A stretch of 64,000 bases of DNA from an uncultured Sulfurimonas sp. (GCF_963662755.1 NZ_OY759725.1:1315781-1379780), one strand, 5' to 3'. Shown: positions 55,263-64,000, counted from the first letter of the stretch. The notes: generated by a model not told the origin, from the letters alone. Program-made: numbers and translations.

Positions 55263-56921
55263 ATGATTACCCAAGATTCCATAGAAGCCCTAAAGGCGCG
55301 CCTTGATATTGTTGATGTTGTAGGCTCTTATGTTGAACTAAAAAAAGCAGGTGCAAACTACAAAGCACCTTGTCCATTTCATGATGAAAAATCTCCCTCT
55401 TTTGTTGTAAGTCCGTCTAAGGGCATCTATCACTGTTTTGGCTGTGGGGCTGGTGGTGATAGTATAAAGTTTACTATGGAATATGAAAAACTAAATTATC
55501 CTGAAGCGCTTGAAAAACTTGCAGATACATATAACTTCACACTAACATATACTGATAACAAACATAACAAACCTCGCTCACAAGTTATGGATAAACTAAA
55601 TGGGTGGTATCAAAATCTTCTAACTTCAAAACAAAATGCTCTGTCTTACATAAAAGAGCGTGGCATCTATGAAAGTAGTGTTGAGAAGTTTGGTATAGGT
55701 TATGCACCTGATTCAGATGCTACTATTAACTACATAAAATCAGAGTTATTTACTATGCAAGAAGCTCTTGAGATGGGTGTAGTTGGCTATGATAGTGGAA
55801 AAAATTTTGCTAGATTTATAGAGCGTATAACATTTCCCATTCACTCTGCAAATGGTTCGATTGTTGGTTTTGGTGGCAGAACTATTACAGGACATCAAGC
55901 AAAATATGTAAACTCTCCAGAGACGATGTTTTTTAACAAATCGCGTCTTTTATATGCTTATCATCACGCCAAACAAACACTACATAAAACAAAAGAGATA
56001 ATCATAACAGAGGGTTATCTTGATGTTATAATGCTTCATCAAGCTGGATTTACAAATGCTGTGGCTACTCTTGGAACGGCACTAACGCAGGAGCATCTAC
56101 CTCTTCTTAGAAAAGGAAATCCTAGAATTGTAATGGCTTATGATGGAGATAATGCTGGACGTGCTGCTGCTCTTAAAGCATCTCGACTGCTTAGTGCTAG
56201 TGGTTTTAATGGTGGTGTAGTAATATTTGAAAATGGTCTTGACCCAGCTGATATGGTAAAAAATGGTGCTATTGAAGAGTTGGCAAATATGTTTAGAGAA
56301 GCAAAACCATTTATAGAGTTTGTACTAGAAGAGATATTATCTCTTTATAATCTTCGTGATCCAAAAGCTAAAGAGGAGTGTATGCAAGATGGAGTTGGAT
56401 ATCTAAAAACACTATCTCCAATTCTTCAAGAAGAGTATAAAACATTTTTGGCATCTCGTCTTGGAGGCTTAGGAGTTAGTCCATCTTTAGTAAAACTCTC
56501 ACAAGCTTCACTAGATAAAAACGCTGCTTTGATTCAAAAAAATACTCATAAAGATATGTGGGAGTTAAGTTTGGTAAAAACAGTTTTAGAGCATCCTGAG
56601 TTAGTAGATCAGATGCTAGATGTTTTAGATCCATCGCTTTTAGTCTTTCATTCTCGTGAGTTTATACTTTCACTTGAGGGTAAGATGCAAGACCCATCTT
56701 TGATGGCGATAGCGGTTGATGAAAAAATTCATGCTTTAAAAGATGAGGCTTCTCTAAAAGATGAACTTGTTACTTTTTTAACTAAACACTATGAGAGAGA
56801 ATTAAGAAAGATCAACACTCAATCTTCTCTGTCTTTTGAGCAAAAAGCTTTTTACATTCGTAAATATCGTGGAAAGATTGCTAAACTAAAAAGAGGTGAA
56901 TTAGTAGCTTTTAAAGATTGA
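55263..56921 (+). CDS. dnaG: DNA primase
   Basis: A 552-residue primase. The N-terminal zinc-binding domain has CPFHDEKSPSFVVSPSKGIYHCFGCGAGGD. The catalytic core has FGGRTI and TOPRIM motifs (IITEGYLDVIMLHQAGF, MAYDGDNAGRAAALKAS), and a divergent C-terminal helicase-binding domain follows. It makes RNA primers at forks. No clear Shine-Dalgarno precedes the ATG at 55263. Confidence 0.96.
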   Translation: MITQDSIEALKARLDIVDVVGSYVELKKAGANYKAPCPFHDEKSPSFVVSPSKGIYHCFGCGAGGDSIKFTMEYEKLNYPEALEKLADTYNFTLTYTDNKHNKPRSQVMDKLNGWYQNLLTSKQNALSYIKERGIYESSVEKFGIGYAPDSDATINYIKSELFTMQEALEMGVVGYDSGKNFARFIERITFPIHSANGSIVGFGGRTITGHQAKYVNSPETMFFNKSRLLYAYHHAKQTLHKTKEIIITEGYLDVIMLHQAGFTNAVATLGTALTQEHLPLLRKGNPRIVMAYDGDNAGRAAALKASRLLSASGFNGGVVIFENGLDPADMVKNGAIEELANMFREAKPFIEFVLEEILSLYNLRDPKAKEECMQDGVGYLKTLSPILQEEYKTFLASRLGGLGVSPSLVKLSQASLDKNAALIQKNTHKDMWELSLVKTVLEHPELVDQMLDVLDPSLLVFHSREFILSLEGKMQDPSLMAIAVDEKIHALKDEASLKDELVTFLTKHYERELRKINTQSSLSFEQKAFYIRKYRGKIAKLKRGELVAFKD

Positions 56922-56970
56922 TAATTAGTTTATATAATGGTAAAATTTCAAGATAATATGAGGGAGAAAA

Positions 56971-57948
56971 ATGAAAGCAATAGCACTATTTAGTGGTGGA
57001 TTAGATTCAACCCTAGCAATGAAGCTAATAATAGACCAAGGCATAGAAGTACTTGCACTAAATATCTCAACAGGTTTTGGAAGCACAAAAGATAGACTTG
57101 AACATATGCAAAGTATGTGTGAGCAAGTTGGTGCAGAACTTAAAATCATAGATATTCAAAGTGAGTTTTTGCAAGATGTTTTGTTTGACCCAAAACATGG
57201 TTATGGAAAACATTTTAATCCCTGTATAGATTGCCATGCAAAGATGTTTGCTGTAGCCAAGCGTATTATGGAAGTAGAAGGTGCTAGCTTTTTAATAAGT
57301 GGTGAAGTTATGGGACAACGTCCAATGAGTCAAAACAAAGATGCGCTTCAAACAGTTTTAAATGAAAGTAATTGCGATGGACTTCTTCTTCGTCCAATGT
57401 CTGCAAAAATGCTCGCTCCAACAGTTGCGGAACAAAATGGATGGGTAGATAGAGAAAGACTCGAAGGTATAACAGGTAGAAGCCGTGATAGACAACTTGA
57501 ATTGGCTAAAGAGATAGGACTTGATAATTTTGAATCTCCAGGCGGTGGATGTCTTTTAACAGATGCGAACTTCGGTAAAAAAATAGTAGATTTTATAAAA
57601 TACGATAATTTTGAAGTCGCAGATATTCCTGTTATGAAATTTGGGCGTCATCTTCGTCTAAGTGATAATGCTAAACTTGTAGTTGGAAGAAATCAAGAAG
57701 AAAATGGATATCTTCAAGATATACTAAACGATAAATTTTTTCATGCAAAAACTATTGGTATCCCAGGTCCTCATGCACTTCTAAGTAAAGATGCAAGCGA
57801 TGCTGACAAGGCACTTGCTACAAAAATTATACTAAGTTACACAAAAGCAGATCCTACAAAGAGTTATATAGTAGCTTATGATGGAGTTGAGCAAAAAGGT
57901 TCTCCTTTTCAAACAAGAGAAGAAGCAAATAAATTTAACGTTTTATAA
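56971..57948 (+). CDS. PP-loop ATPase with NFACT-R-like C-terminal domain
   Basis: A 325-residue protein. The N-terminal part has the PP-loop ALFSGGLDSTLAM and follows the MnmA/ThiI/QueC class (about 1-190), with Cys residues in NPCIDCHAKMF and ESPGGGCLL. The C-terminal part (about 215-325) has KFGRHLRLSDNAKLVVGRNQEENGYLQ, like the NFACT-R_2 domain. This suggests tRNA or nucleotide thiolation or adenylation chemistry, but the substrate is unknown. GGGAG precedes the ATG. Confidence 0.8.
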   Translation: MKAIALFSGGLDSTLAMKLIIDQGIEVLALNISTGFGSTKDRLEHMQSMCEQVGAELKIIDIQSEFLQDVLFDPKHGYGKHFNPCIDCHAKMFAVAKRIMEVEGASFLISGEVMGQRPMSQNKDALQTVLNESNCDGLLLRPMSAKMLAPTVAEQNGWVDRERLEGITGRSRDRQLELAKEIGLDNFESPGGGCLLTDANFGKKIVDFIKYDNFEVADIPVMKFGRHLRLSDNAKLVVGRNQEENGYLQDILNDKFFHAKTIGIPGPHALLSKDASDADKALATKIILSYTKADPTKSYIVAYDGVEQKGSPFQTREEANKFNVL

Positions 57949-58001
57949 TTTGTAATATTTTTAGATATACTAACACAAACCCATATAGAGGAATTTTAGC
58001 G

Positions 58002-58412
58002 ATGGCTGGTATTCATTTTCAATTTGAAGATTTTAAACAACTTCTTCGTTTAAATATAGGTATAGCAGATAGGATTGATGAGAATCGTGCGGAGAGTTTT
58101 ACTCTTCTTTATTGTGACTTTAGCACAATAGAAGATGAGCAAATAAACAGAGCTTTAAAAGAGATACTTAGAACTTCTGATACTATTGCTAACAATAAAA
58201 AAGATTATTTTTTTGTTTTACCATATACTGATAAATATGGCGCAGATATTGTAAAAAAACTCTTTGATACTACTTTCAATAAATTTTTGAACTCTTTTTT
58301 AGTAAGTTATCCAGTTGATGGAGAAAGTGCGGATGAGTTGACTCAAGTTCTTCAAAATAGTGTTAATCATTTTTGCAAAAAAAATCTTGATTATCTAGAT
58401 GCTCTTAAGTAG
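58002..58412 (+). CDS. Small protein with possible minimal GGDEF-like fold
   Basis: A 136-residue protein. FTLLYCDFSTIEDEQINRALKEILRTSDTIANNKKDYFFVLPYTDKYGADIVKKLF follows the spacing of the core of a diguanylate cyclase (D-F strand, ILRxSDxxAR, then a hairpin and strand FxVLLP, then TDxxGA), but NNKKDYF replaces GGDEF. So it may be a degenerate nucleotide-cyclase fold. The function is unknown. GAGGAA precedes the start; it lies between a PP-loop gene and the flagellar hook genes. Confidence 0.65.
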   Translation: MAGIHFQFEDFKQLLRLNIGIADRIDENRAESFTLLYCDFSTIEDEQINRALKEILRTSDTIANNKKDYFFVLPYTDKYGADIVKKLFDTTFNKFLNSFLVSYPVDGESADELTQVLQNSVNHFCKKNLDYLDALK

Positions 58413-58417
58413 CAAAA

Positions 58418-58663
58418 TCATTTAAAATTATAATCTTTAGAGTTTTTATAAAACTCTAAAGCATCTGATATAGTCTGCTCTTTATAAATCTTTTTATCAC
58501 AAACTAATCTGCATTTTACCTTAGGATTGTTAGAAGCCTTTTCATTTTCAATGCTCTTTTTTGTTTCAAACGCTGACAATTCAAAATCATTGGCATCTGG
58601 AGTTTCAAAAGGACTTAGCCCAAACAACAAAATCGGTAAAAAAAACAAAGTTATCCTATACAT
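58418..58663 (-). CDS. Small exported hypothetical protein
   Basis: An 81-residue protein with signal peptide MYRITLFFLPILLFGLSP, followed by a charged chain with two Cys (KCRLVCDKK) and YKEQTISDALEFYKNSKDYNF. The frame extends to TTG 58687, but ATG 58663 gives the usual signal layout. It is divergent from fliK and convergent with the preceding gene. Confidence 0.6.
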   Translation of the reverse strand: MYRITLFFLPILLFGLSPFETPDANDFELSAFETKKSIENEKASNNPKVKCRLVCDKKIYKEQTISDALEFYKNSKDYNFK

Positions 58664-58716
58664 GCTCACTACATCGGTATAAAACAAAATATTTTTAGTT
58701 TTTAGATTATATTAGT

Positions 58717-58730
58717 GGAATAGTTAATGC
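58717..58730 (+). promoter_or_regulatory. Sigma-54-type promoter of the hook-gene operon
   Basis: TGGAATAGTTAATGCTTT has the invariant GG (58717-58718) and GC (58729-58730) 10 bases apart, followed by T-rich sequence. The predicted start is about 30 bases before the fliK ATG. Campylobacterota use RpoN for hook-basal-body genes. Confidence 0.68.
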
Positions 58731-58772
58731 TTTATTTATGAAAACTTCAAAAATTAGGTCAAGGAGCATAAG

Positions 58773-60326
58773 ATGATATTATTGCAAACTTCAAACTCTT
58801 CTACTAAAGCTGATACAGCTACTTCTTCGCCTTTGAGCCTATTGACTTCACAAAAAGAACCAACTCTATCTTTCTCAGAACTTTTAAAAGGTGCTGGTAG
58901 TAAAGATGAAAAACTTATTCAAAATACTACATTGGTACTAGCTTTAGAAGATGAAAAGCTTGTAAAAGCGGATGCAAAAAATACTAGTAAAAATGAGACC
59001 TTAATCTCTCTTTTAAAAGGTAAAGATGCTAAAGGGATCAAAGAGAGTGATTTAGTAAATACTAAACAAAGCTTAGAGCAAAAAGAGTCTTTAGAGTTAA
59101 ATCCTAAAATAACACAAAATATGAGTGTTAAAGAAGTTAAAACGCTTATTGCAGATGCCAAAGAGTATTTAAAATCAAAAATTTTAGAGAGTGATGGTTA
59201 TAAACAAGCTCAAACAAAAGAGCTACCTAAAACTCTAAAAGGCTTAGCAACTTTAGCGAAAAATTATGGGATTGATCTCTCTAAAATTAGTATTGAAGAA
59301 GTTCAAGTAAAAACTACACCTATACTTAATGATACCAATAGAGATAGAGTTCTTAAGAGTGAAAAAGTAGAAGTCAAGACTACTACGCAAACTCTTGAGA
59401 GTGAAAAAGTAGAAGTTAAAACTACTACACAAACCATTGAGAATGTAAAAACATCAAAAGTTCTTGCTCAAACAGAGTTTAGTAAAAATCAAGATAAAAA
59501 TATAGTAGAAGAAAAAAAAGTTGAGGTAAAACAAGTTGAAGTAAAACAAGTGCTTGACTCAACAAAACAGACACCTCTATTTAAAGCCCAAGATGCAAAA
59601 GAGCATACAACTCAGCAAATAGTAAGAGCTAGAGAGTTTAAAATAGAAGAAAAAACACCAAAAGAAAAAGCAGATGAGACGCTAAAACTTCTACTTCGTG
59701 GAGAAAAACCATCTGCAACTAACTCTGGACTTACAGCTGATTTATCCCTTGCAACAGCTAAAGTTATTGCTCCTAGTGCAAACTCAGATGCTTCAAAGAT
59801 TTTAGAAAAACTTCTTCATGGAGAGACTTCAAGTGAAAACACTAACACAAACACAAAAACTGAGACTTCAGGAGTTTTAAAATCAGATAGTTTTGAAGTG
59901 AAATTAAATGAAGCAAAACAGATGATTAAGTACATTTCACAAGATGTAAAGAACGCTATAGAAGATTATAAGTCTCCATTTACAAGAGTGAAAGTTCAAT
60001 TAAATCCTCAAAAATTAGGCGAAGTAGATTTAACAATAATTCAAAGAGGTAAAAATTTACACGTAAATATTAGTTCAAATAATACGGCAATAAATACACT
60101 CTCAATGAATGCAAATGAGTTAAGAACTCAACTAAATAATAATGGAATAAATAATGCTTCATTAAACTTTAATAACTCTTCTCAAAATAGCGATCAAAAT
60201 GCAAATCACCAACAAAATCGCCAAAATGAGCAAAGAGCCACTAAAGAGTATGATTATTTTGAAAAAGAACAAAATAGTGAAGAGATTTTAAGCTATTTAG
60301 AGATTGTAGTTCCAAACTACGCATAA
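58773..60326 (+). CDS. fliK: Flagellar hook-length control protein FliK
   Basis: A 517-residue protein that is Lys/Thr/Glu/Ser-rich and low-complexity over most of its length, with a C-terminal FliK domain (about 390-480): VKVQLNPQKLGEVDLTIIQRGKNLHVNISSNNTAINTLSMNANELRTQLNNNGI, which is the conserved LxPxxLGxVxV pattern. It measures hook length and switches export specificity. A 14-residue tandem repeat is encoded at 59357-59440. AAGGAG lies upstream of the ATG. Confidence 0.88.
   Translation: MILLQTSNSSTKADTATSSPLSLLTSQKEPTLSFSELLKGAGSKDEKLIQNTTLVLALEDEKLVKADAKNTSKNETLISLLKGKDAKGIKESDLVNTKQSLEQKESLELNPKITQNMSVKEVKTLIADAKEYLKSKILESDGYKQAQTKELPKTLKGLATLAKNYGIDLSKISIEEVQVKTTPILNDTNRDRVLKSEKVEVKTTTQTLESEKVEVKTTTQTIENVKTSKVLAQTEFSKNQDKNIVEEKKVEVKQVEVKQVLDSTKQTPLFKAQDAKEHTTQQIVRAREFKIEEKTPKEKADETLKLLLRGEKPSATNSGLTADLSLATAKVIAPSANSDASKILEKLLHGETSSENTNTNTKTETSGVLKSDSFEVKLNEAKQMIKYISQDVKNAIEDYKSPFTRVKVQLNPQKLGEVDLTIIQRGKNLHVNISSNNTAINTLSMNANELRTQLNNNGINNASLNFNNSSQNSDQNANHQQNRQNEQRATKEYDYFEKEQNSEEILSYLEIVVPNYA
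59357..59440 (+). repeat. 42-bp tandem repeat in fliK
   Basis: Two near-identical 42-base units encode SEKVEVKTTTQTLE and SEKVEVKTTTQTIE. Length changes here would alter the ruler region of FliK without shifting the frame. Confidence 0.75.
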
Positions 60327-60355
60327 CTTTATAAAAGAAAATTAAGGGGTTTATT

Positions 60356-61024
60356 ATGGCAATTACAGCAACAGGTGAAAATGCGGCATACGCTACAACT
60401 ACGAGTGCTACAACTGCAGCCGTAGAAGATAAGACAATTTTAGGAAAAGATGACTTTATGACTCTTCTTTTGGTTGAGCTTCAAAATCAAGATCCTACTG
60501 AACCTATGGATAGTGAAAAGATTTTAACTCAAACTTCGCAACTTGCTTCATTAGAATCAGCAGAAAACACAAATAAAGCTTTAGAAGATTTAGCCGCTTC
60601 TTTGACTTCATCACAAAACTTCTCTTCCATATCGGCAATAGGTAAAACGGCTGACTTAGGTAGCAATGCAATATCTCATGATGAAGGTAGTACAAGTTCT
60701 TTTCAAGTTTATTTTCCTCAAGAGATACAAAACGGTACTATTGAAATTTTAAATAGTGAGGGTCAAATTGTAGGTACGATGCCAGTTGAAGCAAATTCTG
60801 CTGGAACTTACCAGTTTGATTGGGATGGTACTCTTAGTGATACAACCGATGCTACTAGTGGAGTTTACTATATTACTTCTAGTTATACAAATAGTGCGGG
60901 TGAAGCATTAACTACTAGAATGGGAACATATCCAATAGAGGCTGTAAGATTTGAAAATGGTAATGCCCTTGTAAAAGTCGGATCAAATTATGTAGATTTA
61001 GAAAGTGTAGTGGAAGTTTATTAA
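60356..61024 (+). CDS. flgD: Flagellar hook assembly scaffold protein FlgD
   Basis: A 222-residue hook-capping protein. The N-terminal export and assembly region has LGKDDFMTLLLVELQNQDPTEPMDSEKILTQTSQLASLES, the FlgD hallmark, followed by the FlgD Ig-like and tudor-like domain (GTIEILNSEGQIVGTM, AGTYQFDWDG). AAGGGG precedes the ATG. It follows fliK by 29 bases and precedes two FlgE-type genes. Confidence 0.94.
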   Translation: MAITATGENAAYATTTSATTAAVEDKTILGKDDFMTLLLVELQNQDPTEPMDSEKILTQTSQLASLESAENTNKALEDLAASLTSSQNFSSISAIGKTADLGSNAISHDEGSTSSFQVYFPQEIQNGTIEILNSEGQIVGTMPVEANSAGTYQFDWDGTLSDTTDATSGVYYITSSYTNSAGEALTTRMGTYPIEAVRFENGNALVKVGSNYVDLESVVEVY

Positions 61025-61059
61025 AAAACTTTTTATGAAATAAAATTAAGGGGCACGCC

Positions 61060-62337
61060 ATGATGACTCAAGCTTTTTATACCGGAATATCTGGTATTAG
61101 ATCAAATCAAACTGGTATAGATATTTTGTCTAATAACTTAGCAAATATATCAACTGTGGGTTTTAGAGGCTATAACACAGAGTTTGCTTCTATGTTTGAA
61201 GAGTCTTTAAATACTGCTTCGGGAACTTTAAAATCTTCTACTGCATCTAGTAGTGTTGGACTTGGCGTACGCACTCAAGCATCTTCAATGAGTAGAGACC
61301 AAGGCTCAATTCTCTTATCTAATAGTAGTACAGACTTAGCTATTGTTGGTAATGGCTGGTTTGGTATTCAAGGTGGAGCGGACTCAAGAGATATGTACAC
61401 ACGTGCAGGTAACTTTACCTTTGATGTGGATAATGATTTGGTTACTACTGATGGTTACTATGTTTTAGGAACTATGGGTGGAAATATAAGTGATAATAAT
61501 GTTTTAACAAGCATAAAAGATGAGGTCACACTTGGAGATGTTGGTACTCAAGAGAAGCTTCGTTTTCCAAAAAGTCTAACTTATCCACCAGAACCATCAA
61601 CTACTGCAAAGTTTATAGGCAATATTGGAACTGAAGATACAACTCAGACTATAGGTGCAGGTGTTGTTGATGGATTTAATAACAAAAATCATTTAAAATT
61701 ATCTTTTACAAAGTCTATTCCTCAAGTTCTTCCAGGTAGCCAATGGGATGTAACAGCAACTACTCAAACCTTAGATGGTAGTACCATATATGATACTAAA
61801 ACAGGTGTTGCTAACTTTAACGCACAAGGTGGACTTATCTCAACTACTCTTAGCACCATAGATAACAATGGATCTCAAGTAGAGATTAATATGGGAAGTG
61901 GTTTTGATGGGGTTGTCTCTATTAGTAATATTCCAACTAGTGCATCTAGCATAGCTGATGGAACTATAGGTGGCGATCTTAACGGTTATAGCATAAATGA
62001 AAATGCAGAAGTAATCGCAACTTTTACAAATGGTCTTCAAAGTAGTGTTGGTAAAATTGCTGTTTATCATTTTAGAAATGAACAAGGTCTTGAACGTGCT
62101 AGTGGAACAAGGTTTTACGCAGGAAACAATAGTGGAGAACCTATCTTTTATAAAGATGCAAGTGGAGAAAATATTATTGGTACAGATATAACAAACTTTC
62201 ATCTTGAAGGTTCAAACGTTCAAATGACATCAGGATTAACTGACCTTATTATACTTCAAAGATCTTTTGATGCTAATTCTAAATCCATAACTACCGCAGA
62301 TGAGCTGATGCAAAAAGCTCTACAGATGGATGCTTAA
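61060..62337 (+). CDS. FlgE-like flagellar hook/rod protein
   Basis: A 425-residue axial protein. Start YTGISGIRSNQTGIDILSNNLANISTVGF and end LTDLIILQRSFDANSKSITTADELMQKALQM carry the flagellar basal-body rod/hook terminal motifs. DLAIVGNGWFGIQ is the central FlgE/FlgG signature. It is distinct from the longer flgE at 62463, as in many Campylobacterota with two flgE-like genes. ATG 61060 or 61063; AAGGGG fits both. Confidence 0.87.
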   Translation: MMTQAFYTGISGIRSNQTGIDILSNNLANISTVGFRGYNTEFASMFEESLNTASGTLKSSTASSSVGLGVRTQASSMSRDQGSILLSNSSTDLAIVGNGWFGIQGGADSRDMYTRAGNFTFDVDNDLVTTDGYYVLGTMGGNISDNNVLTSIKDEVTLGDVGTQEKLRFPKSLTYPPEPSTTAKFIGNIGTEDTTQTIGAGVVDGFNNKNHLKLSFTKSIPQVLPGSQWDVTATTQTLDGSTIYDTKTGVANFNAQGGLISTTLSTIDNNGSQVEINMGSGFDGVVSISNIPTSASSIADGTIGGDLNGYSINENAEVIATFTNGLQSSVGKIAVYHFRNEQGLERASGTRFYAGNNSGEPIFYKDASGENIIGTDITNFHLEGSNVQMTSGLTDLIILQRSFDANSKSITTADELMQKALQMDA

Positions 62338-62412
62338 CGCATCCTATCTCCTATTTAAAACCCCTCTTTTTAACTAACATAACAAACTAAAATCTTATTA
62401 CTTTTAAAAGTT

Positions 62413-62426
62413 GGAACACTAAATGC
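62413..62426 (+). promoter_or_regulatory. Sigma-54-type promoter of flgE
   Basis: TTGGAACACTAAATGCTATT holds GG (62413-62414) and GC (62425-62426) 10 bases apart, matching the GGAAC-N6-TGCT consensus seen in related flagellar genes. The predicted start is about 25 bases before the flgE ATG. Confidence 0.72.
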
Positions 62427-62462
62427 TATTTATCTATACTATAATAGATAAAAGGACAAATT

Positions 62463-64000
62463 ATGTTAAAGTCACTTTTCTCCGGTGTATCCGGACTACA
62501 ATCACACCAAATTGCGATGGATGTAGAATCAAATAATATTGCAAATGTAAATACTACAGGTTTTAAATACTCTCGTGCGAATTTTTCAGATCTTTTAGCT
62601 CAAACAAAAGCTATTGCTACAGCTCCTCAAGGTGATTTGGGTGGTAAAAATGCTGTTCAAGTTGGACTTGGTTCTACTGTTAGTTCTATGACACGTATTT
62701 TTTCGCAAGGTTCGGTTCAAAACACTGATAAAAGTACCGACGTTGCGATTCAAGGAGATGGTTTTTACATAGTTTCTCCAGATGATGGTAACACTTATAA
62801 GTATACTCGTGCAGGTGACTTTAAGTTTGATGCAGGTGGAAATTTTGTTGATAATAATGGTTATGTAACTCAAGGATGGCTTAGAGACCCAGTTACTGGA
62901 AAAGTTGACTCAACTGCACCTATAACTGACATAAACATTCCTCCAGGACTTACAACTCCAGCTAGTGCAACACAAGAAGTTGTACTAAAAGCAAACCTAA
63001 ACTCTGGACCATTGGTAGAGAGTTTTTCCCCAGCTTATGAGATTGCATCTGGTGCTAGTAACATTCAACCAGCAGCAAAAGATGCAAATGGAAATGATAT
63101 TGCCGCTGGTAATATTGGTGTAATGTTCAATGAAGTTGGAGAAGCATTTTCTCTTCAACAAGATCAAGGTGTATGGGTTTCATTTTTAAACTCAACATTA
63201 ACGGCAGGTACTGTTGTGGCAAATACAGCTATGGATATAACATTCAATGTAGATCCAGAACTTGGAATAGCAGGTAATGCTGTAAATGTTACAGCAGCAG
63301 CAGGAGCGACACCTGCTGAAACAGCTAACAACTATGTGGCTGCTATTAATGCCAAAAGCTCAATCACTGGTATCACAGCATCTGTTAATTCTAGTCAACA
63401 AATTTCACTTTTAAATACAAATGGCTCGTCTTCTGCATCTCACAATATAAATATGGTTGTGACTTCAGGTTCAGGATTAGCAGGTGGTTCAAGCATTACA
63501 GCTCATAGATATCAGTACAATACAACTTCAGCAGCAAGTGTAGCTGGAGGAGATAAAACTTTTACATCTATGGCAGATTTGAGAAAATGGATGGAAGATG
63601 AAGCCAATAATCAGGGTGGTGCAACTAATGGTATAACAATAGCAGTAAATGATTCTGGAAAATTCGTTGTACAAAATCCAAATAATGGTGTACATGATTA
63701 TGATATGAATCTTAAAATTACTGCATATACAAACAAAACGACAGGTGCAGTAGTAACGGAAAATACTCGTTTTACTAGAAATATGGAAGCACTAAATTCT
63801 GTTTTACCTCAAGCTAGTGGTGGTCAAGCTTTTTCACAAAGTTTTAATGCAGCTACACACTCAAGCTCTATAGATGTTTTTGATTCACTAGGTTCTAAAC
63901 ATACTCTTAGAATGGAGTTTAGAAAAACAGAACTAGATACATCAACAGGTAGTACATGGGCTATGAACATAAGTGTTCCAGCTCCGGCAACAATAGATAC
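62463..64000 (+). CDS. flgE: Flagellar hook protein FlgE (5' part, cut by window end)
   Basis: The frame opens at ATG 62463 with AAAGGA 7 bases upstream and stays open to the last base, giving at least 512 residues. The N-terminus MLKSLFSGVSGLQSHQIAMD and then NNIANVNTTGFKYSRANFSDLL is the axial-protein export motif. IQGDGFYIVSPDDGNTYKYTRAGDFKFDAGG is the FlgE core. The later residues are an Ala/Ser/Thr-rich variable hook domain. It is the main hook subunit; the C-terminal coiled-coil lies outside the window. Confidence 0.93.
   Translation, partial: MLKSLFSGVSGLQSHQIAMDVESNNIANVNTTGFKYSRANFSDLLAQTKAIATAPQGDLGGKNAVQVGLGSTVSSMTRIFSQGSVQNTDKSTDVAIQGDGFYIVSPDDGNTYKYTRAGDFKFDAGGNFVDNNGYVTQGWLRDPVTGKVDSTAPITDINIPPGLTTPASATQEVVLKANLNSGPLVESFSPAYEIASGASNIQPAAKDANGNDIAAGNIGVMFNEVGEAFSLQQDQGVWVSFLNSTLTAGTVVANTAMDITFNVDPELGIAGNAVNVTAAAGATPAETANNYVAAINAKSSITGITASVNSSQQISLLNTNGSSSASHNINMVVTSGSGLAGGSSITAHRYQYNTTSAASVAGGDKTFTSMADLRKWMEDEANNQGGATNGITIAVNDSGKFVVQNPNNGVHDYDMNLKITAYTNKTTGAVVTENTRFTRNMEALNSVLPQASGGQAFSQSFNAATHSSSIDVFDSLGSKHTLRMEFRKTELDTSTGSTWAMNISVPAPATID

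Noticed and set aside
61840..62202. 120-codon frame antisense to the FlgE-like gene
   Set aside because: Shadow frame, Cys/Ser/Thr-rich composition unlike real genes, no start signals.

Overview
The window is AT-rich, gene-dense bacterial chromosome centred on the replication origin, with dnaA, dnaN and gyrB in order at about 24.8-29.8 kb. The gene set points to Campylobacterota, most likely Sulfurimonas or a close relative. It includes a PsrABC-type polysulfide-reductase-like complex, small periplasmic cytochrome-type proteins, FAD-dependent ThyX, RNase J with an Asn/Lys/Arg-rich leader, sigma-54-type flagellar promoters, and TTATTCACA-type DnaA boxes. This assignment is inference from gene content; no database was searched.

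Layout. 0-3.8 kb: 3' end of a psrABC-like operon, then two small exported proteins. 3.8-10.8 kb: a beta-propeller protein facing a leftward block (fliI, folE, rnj, rsmA), with a duplicated intergenic repeat between rnj and rsmA. 11-24.6 kb: housekeeping genes (hisF, rlmN, a pseudouridine synthase, purB, nrdA, an HtrA protease, gltA, ppnP, a hemerythrin/PAS sensor, ruvC). This stretch holds two parS-like sites and an AT-rich gene-free region with DnaA boxes. 24.6-32 kb: the origin region, dnaA-dnaN-gyrB, then a degenerate GGDEF/EAL protein, queF and a hypothetical gene. 32-41 kb: cca, typA, a truncated DUF2325 gene under Fur-like boxes, msrBA, a hydrolase, nrdB, an AhpD-like gene, a nitrilase-family gene and pcm. 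41-47.7 kb: a run of secreted, mostly uncharacterised envelope proteins, ending in an antiporter fused to a degenerate GGDEF-like domain. 47.8-54.1 kb: DUF2231, thyX, a lipoprotein, two c-di-GMP genes, phnA and dgt. 54.2-55.3 kb: rpsU and two nearly identical 43-residue exported peptides, each behind an FNR/CRP-type box. 55.3-64 kb: dnaG, a PP-loop protein, small proteins, and the flagellar hook genes fliK, flgD, a FlgE-like gene and flgE (cut by the window end).

Functional links. DNA precursor supply (nrdA, nrdB, thyX, dgt, purB, folE), replication (dnaA, dnaN, gyrB, dnaG, ruvC) and queuosine synthesis (folE, queF) are well represented but scattered. Four proteins carry GGDEF-related domains and one more is a possible minimal member; several have lost the signature motif.

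The least explained elements are the twin small peptides, the CCG/NLLKSFF-tail protein pair at 43.8-45.9 kb, the antiporter-GGDEF fusion, the 56-bp intergenic repeat and the DnaA-box palindrome at 14.17 kb. No tRNA, rRNA, insertion sequence or CRISPR array was seen.
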